Of a stretch of 64,000 nt of DNA, positions 52,569 through 61,296 are shown in pieces. Origin of the DNA: Sphaerimonospora thailandensis (GTDB lineage Bacteria; Actinomycetota; Actinomycetes; Streptosporangiales; Streptosporangiaceae); the NCBI RefSeq assembly GCF_016863115.1, contig NZ_BOOG01000004.1, positions 1 to 64,000 on the forward strand. Direction: 5' to 3'. Positions within the stretch are counted from its first letter, which is position 1; every line of letters starts with the position of its first letter. The translations under genes and the position numbers were made by a program. The notes under the pieces were generated by a model, which was not told the DNA's origin, did not search any database, and was given only the letters and a program-made list of their open reading frames with translations.

Positions 52569-53527
52569 ACGCCGCCTCGCGCACCGTCGACGTCGGCGGC
52601 CTGCGGATGCACGTCCTCGACCAGGGCACCGGTCCCGCCGTCGTGATGTGCCACGGGTTCCCCGGGCTGGCCTACAGCTGGCGCCACCAGATGCCGGTGC
52701 TGGCCGCGAACGGCTTCCGCGCCGTCGCGCCCGACATGCGCGGGTACGGCGGCACCGGCCGGCCGGCCGACCCCCGTGACTACGCCCGCGGCGCCACCGT
52801 CGCCGACATGGTCGGCCTGCTCGACGCCCTCGAGATCGAGGACGCGGTGTTCGTCGGGCACGATTTCGGCGCCGCCCTGGTCTGGGACCTGCCGCAGTGG
52901 GCGCCGGGCCGGGTCCGGGCGTTGATCCAGCTCAGCGTGCCGCGCAGGGGCGATTCACCGGTGTTGCCGAGCACGGCGAACGCGGCGCAGGCCGAGAAGC
53001 ACTTCTTCCACCTGCACTACTTCCAGCAGCCCGGCGTCGCCGACGCCGAGCTCGACGCCGACCCGGCCGGCTTCCTGCGCCGGGTGTTCTGGGCGCTCAG
53101 CGGCGAGTACCGGTACCTGGACATCTTCCGCCACCCCAGTGAGGGCAACGGCTATCTCGACGTGCTGCCCGAGGCGCCCCCGCTGCCCTGGCCGTGGCTG
53201 TCGGAGGCGGAGTTCGACCACTACGTCGAGGTGTTCACGCGGACCGGTTTCACCGGGGGGCTGAACTGGTACCGCGCCGCCGACCACATCTGGCGGGAGA
53301 AGCGGCAGCGGCCCGACGAGCCGGTCACCCTCCCGGTCTGCTTCGTGACCGGCGACCGCGACCCGGTGCGGCAGATCGTCGGGGCGGACTCGATGAACGA
53401 GATGCGGGCCTCGGTGCCCGGCCTCGCCGAGGTGCACGTCATCCCGGGCGCCGGGCACTTCGTACAGATGGAGGCGGCCGATCAGGTCAACCAGATCATG
53501 CTGGGCTTCCTCACCGGCCTGGCCTGA
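52556..53527 (+). CDS. alpha/beta hydrolase, epoxide-hydrolase-like (first)
   Basis: This 323-residue hydrolase has the oxyanion motif HGFPG, nucleophile elbow VGHDFGA (Asp nucleophile, as in epoxide hydrolases and haloalkane dehalogenases), lid segment FTGGLNWYRA, acid in GDRDPV and catalytic His in GAGHFVQME. The GTG at 52556, preceded by GAGGAG, lies inside the end of the SnoaL gene. It is a paralogue of the enzyme encoded at 53957-54922 (both contain PPLPWPWL and FTGGLNWYR). It likely opens an epoxide or hydrolyses an ester in a ring-cleavage pathway. Confidence 0.87.
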   Translation: MDPLNAASRTVDVGGLRMHVLDQGTGPAVVMCHGFPGLAYSWRHQMPVLAANGFRAVAPDMRGYGGTGRPADPRDYARGATVADMVGLLDALEIEDAVFVGHDFGAALVWDLPQWAPGRVRALIQLSVPRRGDSPVLPSTANAAQAEKHFFHLHYFQQPGVADAELDADPAGFLRRVFWALSGEYRYLDIFRHPSEGNGYLDVLPEAPPLPWPWLSEAEFDHYVEVFTRTGFTGGLNWYRAADHIWREKRQRPDEPVTLPVCFVTGDRDPVRQIVGADSMNEMRASVPGLAEVHVIPGAGHFVQMEAADQVNQIMLGFLTGLA

Positions 53528-53532
53528 GCGAT

Positions 53533-53907
53533 CTACTCGGGGACGGCCTGGGCGTCGGGGAGCACCACGATGCCCGAGATCAGGCCGTCGTCACCGACCG
53601 TGATCATGTCCGTGGCGGTCACGGCGCGGGTGCCGTCCGGGGTGGGAATGTCGACACGCACCTGGAAGGCGCCCCGGTTGCCCACCACGGTCACCGGCCC
53701 CATCCTGGTCAGCGTGAACCCCATATGGGTGTGCTTCGCCACGAAGGCGCGGATCTCGTCGTGGCCGTGCCGTACGGGGGTGTCGATCGGCTCCTCATGG
53801 GTGGCCGTCGGGGAGAACAACGCGACGATCCGGTCCGCGTCGTGGGAGGACATCGCCGCGATGTAGGCGTCGCAGACCTCGACGACCTTGTCTCGGTTCA
53901 GGGGCAT
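53533..53907 (-). CDS. ketosteroid-isomerase-like NTF2 protein
   Basis: This 124-residue NTF2-fold protein (CDAYIAAMSSHDADRIVALF, FTLTRMGPVTVVGNRGAFQV, TATDMITVGDDGLI) is closely related to the one at 61293-61697. A Tyr in DAYIAA and an Asp in TATD fall where ketosteroid isomerases have catalytic residues. ATG 53907 aligns with the paralogue's start. It converges on the upstream hydrolase gene with five bases between stops, and lies downstream of the second epoxide-hydrolase-like gene on the same strand. Confidence 0.8.
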   Translation of the reverse strand: MPLNRDKVVEVCDAYIAAMSSHDADRIVALFSPTATHEEPIDTPVRHGHDEIRAFVAKHTHMGFTLTRMGPVTVVGNRGAFQVRVDIPTPDGTRAVTATDMITVGDDGLISGIVVLPDAQAVPE

Positions 53908-53956
53908 CGTAGGAACCTTTCGTTCACCGGCGGACACCGCCGAGCGTGGGGGATCT

Positions 53957-54922
53957 TCAGCGGAGGGTGTCGAGGAACTCCAGCATGACCTCGTTGACCG
54001 CGCCGGGCCGTTCCATCTGCATCATGTGGCCGACTCCTTCGAGAACGCGCACGCCGCGGATGTCGGCGTAGAACTGGCCGAAGCGTTCGAGCGGGTCGCG
54101 GCCGTGGAAGACGGCGAGGTCGATGTCGTTCTCGCTGCCGATGAAGAAGTACGGCACCGTGATCTTCCGTCCCTCGAACGCCTTGCGCTGCCGCCAGCGC
54201 AGGTCCCCCACGCGGTACCAGTTCAGCCCGCCGGTGAAGCCGCTCGCGCTGTAGTTCTCGACGTAGAACTCCAGCTCCGTCTCGGTGAGCCACGGCCACG
54301 GCAGGGGCGGCGGCTCCTCCATGGCGTCGATGTAGGTCGCGCCGGGCGGATGGTCCCAGGTGCGAAGGTAGTCGCCGGCGCCGGACAGGGTGTGGAAGAC
54401 CTTGGTGAGGAACCGGCGCGGGGCCGCGTCCAGGTCGCGGTCGGCGACGCCCGGCTCGCTGAAGTAGTGGATGTGGTGGAAGTGCTCGCGTCCCGCCTCG
54501 GCGGCCAGCGTGAGCGGCGGTTTCTCCGTCCAGTTGATGAACGGGTTCTGCAGGCCGATGAGGGCCGCCACCCGCTCGGGGTGCAGGTGGGCCAGGTCGT
54601 AGGCGGAGAACATGCCGAAGTCCAGCCCGCTGAAGATGGCCTTCTCCGCCCCGAGGTGGTCCAGCAGGCCGAGGAGATCGCCGGTGATCGACGGCACGTC
54701 GTACTGCCGGAAGTCGCGCGGCGCCGAGGTGCGTCCCATCCCGCGCATGTCCGGGGCGACCACCCGGAACCCGGCGTCGGCGATCGGGCCGATCTGGTGG
54801 CGCCAGCTGAACCACAGGTGCGGGAAGCCGTGCAGCAGCACCACGAGCGGCCCGCTGCCCTGCTCCACGTAGTGCACGTCGATCCCGTTGATCCGGGAGA
54901 ACCGGTGCGTCCACTCGCTCAT
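53957..54922 (-). CDS. alpha/beta hydrolase, epoxide-hydrolase-like (second)
   Basis: This 321-residue protein has HGFPHLWFSWRHQ (oxyanion hole), the elbow SGLDFGM with the Asp nucleophile, a lid with FTGGLNWYR, and GVGHMMQME for the His. It resembles soluble epoxide hydrolases. The elbow departs from G-x-D-x-G-G by ending F-G-M. The ATG is 72 bases from a TTGAAC-N3-GTTCAA operator shared with the divergent monooxygenase gene, so it is probably TetR-regulated. An NTF2 gene follows 49 bases later. Confidence 0.87.
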   Translation of the reverse strand: MSEWTHRFSRINGIDVHYVEQGSGPLVVLLHGFPHLWFSWRHQIGPIADAGFRVVAPDMRGMGRTSAPRDFRQYDVPSITGDLLGLLDHLGAEKAIFSGLDFGMFSAYDLAHLHPERVAALIGLQNPFINWTEKPPLTLAAEAGREHFHHIHYFSEPGVADRDLDAAPRRFLTKVFHTLSGAGDYLRTWDHPPGATYIDAMEEPPPLPWPWLTETELEFYVENYSASGFTGGLNWYRVGDLRWRQRKAFEGRKITVPYFFIGSENDIDLAVFHGRDPLERFGQFYADIRGVRVLEGVGHMMQMERPGAVNEVMLEFLDTLR

Positions 54923-54993
54923 GACCGGAACCTAGAGCGGCGTGTCGAACACCACAGGGATCATCCCATCCACCGGGATCACCGGGAGGCGGG

Positions 54994-55008
54994 TTGAACA
55001 TCGTTCAA
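54994..55008. promoter_or_regulatory. TetR-type operator, copy 1
   Basis: TTGAAC-ATC-GTTCAA is a perfect 6+3+6 palindrome in the divergent gap between the epoxide hydrolase and the LLM gene. The same half-sites occur twice in front of the tetR gene at 62.3 kb. Confidence 0.8.
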
Positions 55009-55049
55009 TAATGGGTTCTCTCCCCTGAGCGGCACCCCCAGGAGGCCCC

Positions 55050-56057
55050 GTGAGCAGCATCCGACTGCGATTCACCTTCGCCCTTCCCGATCCCGATCCC
55101 TCCCGGCAGTCCAAGGTCTTCCGCGCCGCCCTGGAGATGGCCCGCTGGGGGGACGACAAGGGCGTCGATCTGGTCAGCCTGGACGAGCACCACGCCAGCG
55201 GCTTCGGCTGGAGCTGCAACCCGATCCTCGAGGGCGGCATGATCCTGGCGGCCACCAGCCGGATCCGGGTCGGCGTCGCCGCCGCGCTCGGCCCGCTGTG
55301 GCACCCGATCCGGCTGGCCGAGGACCTCGCGGTCGTCGACCAGATGAGCGGCGGCCGCATGACGGTCACCCTCGGCCTGGGTTACCGGCCGATCGAGTAC
55401 GCCGCGATGGGCAAGGACTACACCCGGCGCGGCCGGCTCATGGACGAGCTGCTGGACACGCTGCTGAAGGCCTGGACCGGCGAGCCCTTCGAGTACAACG
55501 GCGCCACCGTCGCGATCACCCCGCGGCCGCTGACCCGGCCCCACCCGATGATCCTTGTCGGAGGTTCGGCGAAGGCCACCGCCCGCCGCGCGGTGCGGTT
55601 CCGGCTCCCGCTGCAGATCCCCGAGTACCTGCCGGAGCTGAAGGCCTACTACGAGGAGCTGTGCCGCGAGGAGGGCATCGAGCCGGTCGTGGACATGGTG
55701 GGCGAGCACCGCCCCGGCATGGTGATCCTGCACGAGGACCCCGACAAGGCCTGGGCCGAGCTCGGCGAGCACCTGATGTGGGAGGCCGTGGAGTACGGCG
55801 CCTGGGCGGCCGCCGACATGCGGTCGGTCATGCACGTCAGGGGCGTCACCACGATCGAGGATGTCAGGGCCTCCGGCCGCTACCGGGTGCTCACCCCGGA
55901 CCAGCTCGTCGACGAACTGATCGCGCGGGGGCCGGCCTCGTCGGTCACCCTGCACCCGCTGGTCGGCGGCATGCCGATCGACGAGGCGTGGAAGTGCGTG
56001 CACCTGCTCACCGATCAGGTGGTGCCGAAACTGCGGGAACGCCAGGCCAGGTCATGA
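55050..56057 (+). CDS. LLM-class flavin-dependent oxidoreductase (luciferase-like)
   Basis: This 335-residue TIM-barrel protein starts IRLRFTFALPDPDPSRQSKV, with WGDDKGVDLVSLDEHHASGF, VGVAAALGPLWHPIRLAEDL and GRMTVTLGLGYRPIEYAAMG, typical of the bacterial luciferase-like family that uses reduced flavin or F420. A GGSAKATARRAV block binds the cofactor phosphate. The GTG at 55050 has CCAGGAGG upstream. The stop overlaps the next start (ATGA). Regulation by the operator at 54994-55008 is likely. Confidence 0.87.
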   Translation: MSSIRLRFTFALPDPDPSRQSKVFRAALEMARWGDDKGVDLVSLDEHHASGFGWSCNPILEGGMILAATSRIRVGVAAALGPLWHPIRLAEDLAVVDQMSGGRMTVTLGLGYRPIEYAAMGKDYTRRGRLMDELLDTLLKAWTGEPFEYNGATVAITPRPLTRPHPMILVGGSAKATARRAVRFRLPLQIPEYLPELKAYYEELCREEGIEPVVDMVGEHRPGMVILHEDPDKAWAELGEHLMWEAVEYGAWAAADMRSVMHVRGVTTIEDVRASGRYRVLTPDQLVDELIARGPASSVTLHPLVGGMPIDEAWKCVHLLTDQVVPKLRERQARS

Positions 56058-56896
56058 AGGCTCAAGACGATCTGGTGCTGTGCGCCGGGACGGTCCAGGG
56101 CAGTGGCTTCAGGGAGCGGGTCGAGGCCGCCGCGGCGGCCGGCTTCCGGGGCATCGGGCTGCAACGACGGGACTGCCTGCGAGCCCGCGCCGAGGGATGG
56201 ACCCCGGCCGGGATGCGGACGATCCTCGACGACCACGGTCTGGAGATCGGCGAGCTCGAAGCGGTCACCCACTGGTCGGCCCACCATGGCGAGCCGGAGC
56301 CCCACTCGGCCGAACGGGCAGGCACGGAGGCGCTGTGGGTGCTCGCCGCCGATGCCGGTGCCAGGGCGATCGTCGTGGTGGAGATGGGCAGGGAGGAGGC
56401 GCCGCCGGAGATGCTCGCCGAGGGGTTCGCCGCGCTGTGCGACCGCGCCGCCGGCCTCGGGCTGCTGGTGTGCCTGGAGGCGCTGCCCTGGTCGGCGATC
56501 CCCGACCTGGCCACCGCGGCGGCCATCACCCGGCTCGCCGGCCGCCCCAACGGAGGCGTGCTCTTCGACACCTGGCACCACTTCCGCGCCGGCGGCGGGC
56601 TCGACACACTCGTTCCGGAGGTCACCGGCAGCATCATGGGCGTCCAGGTCAACGACGCCCCCGCCGTACCCGGTGGCGACCTGCTCGACGAGGCGCTGCA
56701 CCACCGGCTGCTGCCCGGGCACGGCGACGCCCGAGTCGCCGACACGCTGCGGGCGCTGCGGACCGCCGGCGTCGACGCCCCGGTCGGCGTGGAGGTGTGG
56801 TCCGACACACTGGCCGCACTGCCGACCACCGAGGCCGCCACGCTCGCCGCCCGGGCGGCCCACACTGTGATCACGGCGGCGCGCCCAGTCACCTGA
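56054..56896 (+). CDS. sugar-phosphate isomerase/epimerase-like TIM barrel
   Basis: This 280-residue AP-endonuclease-2/xylose-isomerase-like barrel has AAAAGFRGIGLQRRD, LDDHGLEIGELEAVTHW, a metal-ligand Glu in VCLEALPW, Asp/His in GGVLFDTWHHFRAGG and a final Glu in VGVEVWSD, which together form the usual divalent-metal site. It is coupled by ATGA to the LLM gene. Family members isomerise or epimerise sugars, inositols and related hydroxy-ketones; no substrate can be named. Confidence 0.82.
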   Translation: MKAQDDLVLCAGTVQGSGFRERVEAAAAAGFRGIGLQRRDCLRARAEGWTPAGMRTILDDHGLEIGELEAVTHWSAHHGEPEPHSAERAGTEALWVLAADAGARAIVVVEMGREEAPPEMLAEGFAALCDRAAGLGLLVCLEALPWSAIPDLATAAAITRLAGRPNGGVLFDTWHHFRAGGGLDTLVPEVTGSIMGVQVNDAPAVPGGDLLDEALHHRLLPGHGDARVADTLRALRTAGVDAPVGVEVWSDTLAALPTTEAATLAARAAHTVITAARPVT

Positions 56897-56968
56897 GCGC
56901 GAGGATTAGTGGGTATTTCCTGGGCATGATACTGGGCATTTAGTGGGCTTCTCTGCGACACTGGCCTC

Positions 56969-57907
56969 ATGCGGGTTGAAGGAGGGGCTGACGCGACGGC
57001 CGACGCGTTGTTGAAGGAGCTCCGCGCGCTCTTACGCAGCGGGCTGCCAGTGCGACCGGAGTTGTGCGGGCTGACTCTGCTGGGGTTGCGTGGGGTGAAG
57101 GCTCGGGCCCTGCGTCCGGGGGATCCTGAGAGCCGGGCTCGAGCGCTGGACGGGCTGCTGCGGGAGCAGCTTGATCGGTTCGAGAACGCAGAGCTGGCTC
57201 CTGCCGCCCGGCTGTTGTTCGGGGCGGAGACTACGACGTCCGGGGCGACGTTGATGACACGCCGGGAGGCAGCCGCTCAGGTCTGCGGCTATGAGAAGCA
57301 TCACTTCCGGAAGCGGATCGAGCCAAAGGTGCTGGACCTCGTGGCCTGGCAGCTGCGCCGGGACAGCGAGGAGTTCACCACCCGGCACGCGACCGCGCCG
57401 GAGCTGCATGCTGCCTCGGGCCCGCTGGTGCTTCCGGCGGACGTGTTCGCGTGGGAGGCGGCTGAACACCAGCACGCCATGGCGGCGTTGTGGGGTGCGG
57501 TCTACCTACTGCGGGCCGAACTGCTGACGGTCGCTCGGCTGATCAGCATGGAGGCCTCCGAGTCCGAGGTCGACCAGGCGGCCATGGTGGCGCTGTGGCG
57601 TCATGCCCTGGTTTTGGAGGCCGCTGCCCGCTACCGTGCCGCCTACGGCGCCGCTCTACTGCACGCGGCGGCAGATCTTGGACCGCAGGAGATCGCCACC
57701 TACGCCGGGTGGACGCCGCCGCTCACCCCGATCCAGGAACTCCTCCTGGCCGAGCTCGCCGACCCGGCCGAGGGTCTTGCTGACTTCTCCGCGCGACTGG
57801 GAGCAGCCGCCGACGGTGCCGAGCTCGCCGGCGCCTGGCGCCGGGCACTGTCCAGTCGCCCGCCCAAGCAGCAGGGCGGCCCCGAGAAAGAAGGTGACAT
57901 GCCATGA
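56969..57907 (+). CDS. unknown helical protein, first gene of the aaRS-ASCH operon
   Basis: I do not recognise this 312-residue protein. It is almost entirely helical. Residues 95-125 (MTRREAAAQVCGYEKHHFRK then RIEPKVLDLVAWQLRR) look like a helix-turn-helix followed by a longer helix, which could bind nucleic acid. No signal peptide or membrane segment is clear. The ATG at 56969 lacks an obvious ribosome site, so the transcript may be leaderless. Its stop overlaps the next start by ATGA, so production is coupled to the P-loop protein. Confidence 0.65.
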   Translation: MRVEGGADATADALLKELRALLRSGLPVRPELCGLTLLGLRGVKARALRPGDPESRARALDGLLREQLDRFENAELAPAARLLFGAETTTSGATLMTRREAAAQVCGYEKHHFRKRIEPKVLDLVAWQLRRDSEEFTTRHATAPELHAASGPLVLPADVFAWEAAEHQHAMAALWGAVYLLRAELLTVARLISMEASESEVDQAAMVALWRHALVLEAAARYRAAYGAALLHAAADLGPQEIATYAGWTPPLTPIQELLLAELADPAEGLADFSARLGAAADGAELAGAWRRALSSRPPKQQGGPEKEGDMP

Positions 57908-58476
57908 GCCTCGATGTTCTGCTCAACCCGACCACCCCTCCGCGACGATACGTCGTGACGGGTGGCCCGTCCGCTGGTAAGGAGGCCGTGCTTGCCGAGC
58001 TGCACGCGCACGGCATTCCGGCCACCGAGGGTGAACCGGCGCGGGAGATCTACCGCAAGCACCGCGACCGGCTCGGCAGACACCTGCAGGTCGGTGACCG
58101 CCGCGCCTACTCCCGTGATGTGCTGGAGGCGTTCATCGCCGAGTACTGCGACCACAAATTCGGGCTGCGCTTCTACAACCGCGGCATCCCGGACGGATAT
58201 GGCTGGGACGCTTTCTTCGGCCTGGGCCCCTACCCCGAGTTGGAAGAGGCCGCCCGCGTCTATCGCTACGACGCGGTGTTCGTGCTCGATCCGCTGGATG
58301 ACTTCGATTCCGAGGATGACCTGGTGTGGGCGAAGGAACGCGAGATCCGCCGTGTTCATGAGCTGATCATCCAGGGCTACTACGACGCCGGTTACCGGCC
58401 CATCTTCATCCCCGCGGACGAGCCGGGCCGTCGCGTGGACTTCATGCTCGCCCAGCTTCCCGTGCCGACCACCTGA
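57904..58476 (+). CDS. small P-loop ATPase/kinase-like protein (AAA_28/NadR-like)
   Basis: This 190-residue protein starts with a P-loop RRYVVTGGPSAGKEAVLAEL near residue 20. It has no lid-type arginine cluster that I can define, but a Walker-B-like hydrophobic strand (DAVFVLDPLDDF) lies near residue 118. The arrangement resembles the AAA_28 group (NadR kinase, Ttd14). The residue after the invariant Lys is Glu, where Ser/Thr is expected to hold magnesium. It is central in a three-gene operon, between an unknown helical protein and the synthetase-ASCH fusion, and may phosphorylate a nucleotide or act as an ATP switch; this is inference. Confidence 0.72.
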   Translation: MSLDVLLNPTTPPRRYVVTGGPSAGKEAVLAELHAHGIPATEGEPAREIYRKHRDRLGRHLQVGDRRAYSRDVLEAFIAEYCDHKFGLRFYNRGIPDGYGWDAFFGLGPYPELEEAARVYRYDAVFVLDPLDDFDSEDDLVWAKEREIRRVHELIIQGYYDAGYRPIFIPADEPGRRVDFMLAQLPVPTT

Positions 58477-58491
58477 CCCCGGAGAGGTGTG

Positions 58492-59946
58492 ATGAACGGC
58501 CGTAGTGACCGTATGGAGATCATCAGCCCGAACAACGTGCTGGCCAACGCGATGCTGCGCAGCGTCGACATGGTCCGGCCCCGGCTGCAGGCAGCCAACC
58601 CGGACCGAGTTGCCTTCTGCGTCGGCACTCAGATCAACGGCGCCCCGCACCTGGGCACCTCCCTGGTGCAGACGGCGGCATTCCTGCTGGCGAAGGCGAC
58701 CAAGCGGACCTTCAATGTGGACGCCGTGGTGCGGTTCGGCGCCTTGGACAACGCGCCGTACGACATCCAACTCGACCCCGAGACCCACCACGCCTACCAG
58801 CAGACCTACTTCCACGCCTTGGGCGAGCAAGCGGTCGGCGACCTGATCGGCAAGTACTACCGGGCCATGTTCGACTCCCTTGCGGACGCGACAGGCGTCG
58901 ACTACGAGATCGAGACCTACTCGGCCCAGCAGGCCGACCCGGCATTCCGGTACGAGTTCCTCGCCACCCTCGGGCGGCTCGACCAGATCCGCTGGCCACT
59001 GGCGCCCTCGCACGGCCAGGTCCATATCCGGCTGCCTTGCCCGGCCTGCGGCTGGGCCGAGAAACGTGCCGAGCGGACAAGGCTGCTGCGCGCTGGCTCC
59101 GGCGGCGCGGACTTCGCCGCGGTCTGCACCGACCACGGCGACTACGAGGTCGCGATCACTGCCGATACCAGCGCCTACCTCGACCTGGCGACGTTGTACC
59201 GGAACCTGGTCAAGGAGCGTCTGGCCGTCCGCGACAACGTCACACTGTCGGTGATGGTCAAAGGCGGCGACTGGGCCTACGGCTGCCAACTGGTCGACGA
59301 GGCATTCGCCCAGCTTCCCGGGCCGCCGCCACCGCCACGGGTGTTCACCCCGATGGTGCTCACCGACACCGGTGCCAAGCTGTCCAAGTCGCTCATCCGC
59401 GAAGGGAAGGTCCCGCCGCCGCCCGGCACCCATCCGTGGATGCTGGACGTCTCCGAATGGCCCAGTGACATCGACTCCTACGTCGATGCCATGGTCTGGC
59501 TGGTCGGCAAGATGCTCGCCGATCCCAAGCACTTCTACCGCTCCTACACCACCGCCGAACTCGATAGGATCATGACCGCCCGCCCGACAACGAAGGCGGG
59601 CGTGCGCGCCCGCGAGATGAACCTCTACCGCCGCTACTTCGACCTGGTTGCCGACGGCAGCAAGACCATCGAGGTCCGCGTCCAATACCCCAACCTGCGC
59701 AACCTCGCTGCCGGTGACCACATCAGGTTCGTGTGCGGCCGTGACGACGCCCTCACCAGAGTCAAGCGCGTCGCCCGCTACCGCAGCTTTGAGGAGATGC
59801 TGGACGCCGAGGGCCCCGAGAAGGTCAACCCGACCAGCCCCCGTGACCAGCAGCTCGCCAACATCCGCCGCATCTACGGCCCGGAGAAGGAAGCCCTCGG
59901 CGTCCTGGCCATCGAAATCGAACTGGTCGACGAACCCGCCTCCTGA
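58492..59946 (+). CDS. class I aminoacyl-tRNA-synthetase-like core fused to ASCH domain
   Basis: This is a 484-residue fusion. The HIGH-type motif is APHLGT (53-56, with Thr for the last His), and the KMSKS-type loop is GAKLSKSL near residue 296. Between them are WAYGCQLVDEAF and a zinc-type cluster CPACGW...CTDHGD (about 183-214). This matches the Rossmann core of class I synthetases, most like class I LysRS. No anticodon-binding domain follows. Instead residues 363-484 (REMNLYRRYFDLVADGSKTI, EVRVQYPNLRNLAAGDHIRF) form an ASCH domain, an RNA-binding/RNase-associated fold. GGAGAGG precedes ATG 58492; GTG 58489 is possible. It may activate an amino acid or modify tRNA; nothing similar is known to me by function. 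Confidence 0.82.
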   Translation: MNGRSDRMEIISPNNVLANAMLRSVDMVRPRLQAANPDRVAFCVGTQINGAPHLGTSLVQTAAFLLAKATKRTFNVDAVVRFGALDNAPYDIQLDPETHHAYQQTYFHALGEQAVGDLIGKYYRAMFDSLADATGVDYEIETYSAQQADPAFRYEFLATLGRLDQIRWPLAPSHGQVHIRLPCPACGWAEKRAERTRLLRAGSGGADFAAVCTDHGDYEVAITADTSAYLDLATLYRNLVKERLAVRDNVTLSVMVKGGDWAYGCQLVDEAFAQLPGPPPPPRVFTPMVLTDTGAKLSKSLIREGKVPPPPGTHPWMLDVSEWPSDIDSYVDAMVWLVGKMLADPKHFYRSYTTAELDRIMTARPTTKAGVRAREMNLYRRYFDLVADGSKTIEVRVQYPNLRNLAAGDHIRFVCGRDDALTRVKRVARYRSFEEMLDAEGPEKVNPTSPRDQQLANIRRIYGPEKEALGVLAIEIELVDEPAS

Positions 59947-60015
59947 CCGACGTGCAGTCCCCGCCCCGGCCACAAAGGCCCACAGGCGTGACCGACTCGG
60001 TGCACCGAACCCGGC

Positions 60016-61296
60016 TCAGCGGACCTCGATGGGGACAGGGTGCCGCCGTAGGTAGAAGGCGAACCGGTCGCGGAGCCGTTCCGGGGTGATGCCGAAGTCG
60101 GCGCGCAGGTCGTAGGTCATCGACCCGTGCTTGTCGCGCGGGTGCGCGTCGACGTACGCGGTGATCTCGGCGCGGGCCCGCTCGGTCAGCTCCATCCCGG
60201 CATGGCGGTAGACCTGCTCGACCGTGCCCATGGTGTCGGCCATGAACCGGTCGAAGTACACGTCGAGGATCCCGCCTTCGGGCACCAGGTGCCGGTCGTC
60301 GACGCCGGCGCGCAGCAGCCGTTCCATCAGGTCGGTCCAGTATTCGAGGATCTCGGCGACGTCGAACCTGCGGTAGACCGTGCGGGAGCCGTACGCGCGC
60401 ATGGTCGCGGCCGACTGGACGGCGCCGACCGGGTCCCGGTGGGTCATCACCACGGTCGCGTCGGGGAACACCTCCATCAGCGGGCCCAGGTTCTCCAGGT
60501 GCTGCGGGCACTTGAGCAGCCACCGCTCCCCCGGCCGGTACCACTGCAGCACCTTCAGCACGGTCTTCAGATAGCGGTAGTGGGAGGTCTGGTCGTGGGC
60601 CAGGTAGTGCTCGCGCCAGCGGGGCGCCATCTGGAAGATCCACTCGATGTTGTAGCCCGCGAAGTCGTTGGCCCACAGCTCGATGTCCTCGTGGATCGAG
60701 TCCGGGTTCATCGGGTGCCACGCGGCCAGGTACGGGTTGCCGGCCCGCATCCGCTGCCACGCCCTGTCGCAGCGCGCGTAGCGGGGATCCACGCCCTCGG
60801 CCCCGGGACCCTCGCCGCGGTCGGGCACCGGCTGGTCGGCCTCCCACAGCGGCAGCGAACGGAACCGGGCGTCGGCGGCCAGCAGGTTCACCAGGTGCGT
60901 CGTGCCGGTGCGCGGCAGCCCGGTGATGAACAGCGGCGCGACGATCTCCTGGTCGTGGATCTCGGGACGGCGAGCCAGGAGCCCCGTGATCCGCAGCCGG
61001 TTCGCGGCGTACTTCACGCACAGGTCGAACATGATCCGCCCGGCCAGGGCCGTACGGTTCGGGTCCAGCCGGATCTCGTCCAGCCAGACCCGCAGCCGTT
61101 CGACGAAGTCGTCGGGGCCGAAGTCGTCGAGCCCCGTGATGGTCCGCGCCCGCGCGAGCACCGCGTCGACGGTGAGGTCCGCGGGATGCCGCTCGGCATG
61201 GGCCAGCGCGGTCCGCTGGGCGTCGGTGAGGACGGGGTCGCGGAGGTCCTCGATGCGCAGCTTCGCGGCACTGGCATTCAGGAGACTGGCGTTCAC
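60016..61296 (-). CDS. PAPS-dependent sulfotransferase
   Basis: This 426-residue protein has the 5'-phosphosulfate loop PLFITGLPRTGTTHLVNLL near residue 125 and the 3'-phosphate-binding segment TVVMTHRDPVGAVQSAATMR near 285, both diagnostic of the Sulfotransfer_3-type family common in actinomycetes. LLKCPQHLENL and the C-terminal DLRADFGITPERLRDRF are typical. It would transfer sulfate from PAPS to a hydroxyl group. The GTG at 61296 overlaps the stop of the NTF2 gene (GTGA). It is the last gene of the tetR-NTF2-sulfotransferase leftward unit; PAPS could come from the APS kinase at 45-46 kb. Confidence 0.87.
   Translation of the reverse strand: MNASLLNASAAKLRIEDLRDPVLTDAQRTALAHAERHPADLTVDAVLARARTITGLDDFGPDDFVERLRVWLDEIRLDPNRTALAGRIMFDLCVKYAANRLRITGLLARRPEIHDQEIVAPLFITGLPRTGTTHLVNLLAADARFRSLPLWEADQPVPDRGEGPGAEGVDPRYARCDRAWQRMRAGNPYLAAWHPMNPDSIHEDIELWANDFAGYNIEWIFQMAPRWREHYLAHDQTSHYRYLKTVLKVLQWYRPGERWLLKCPQHLENLGPLMEVFPDATVVMTHRDPVGAVQSAATMRAYGSRTVYRRFDVAEILEYWTDLMERLLRAGVDDRHLVPEGGILDVYFDRFMADTMGTVEQVYRHAGMELTERARAEITAYVDAHPRDKHGSMTYDLRADFGITPERLRDRFAFYLRRHPVPIEVR

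Noticed and set aside
57700-59973. 757-residue open frame antisense to the P-loop and synthetase-ASCH genes
   Set aside because: It spans two well-supported genes on the other strand and has low-complexity composition without motifs; typical antisense frame of a high-GC genome.
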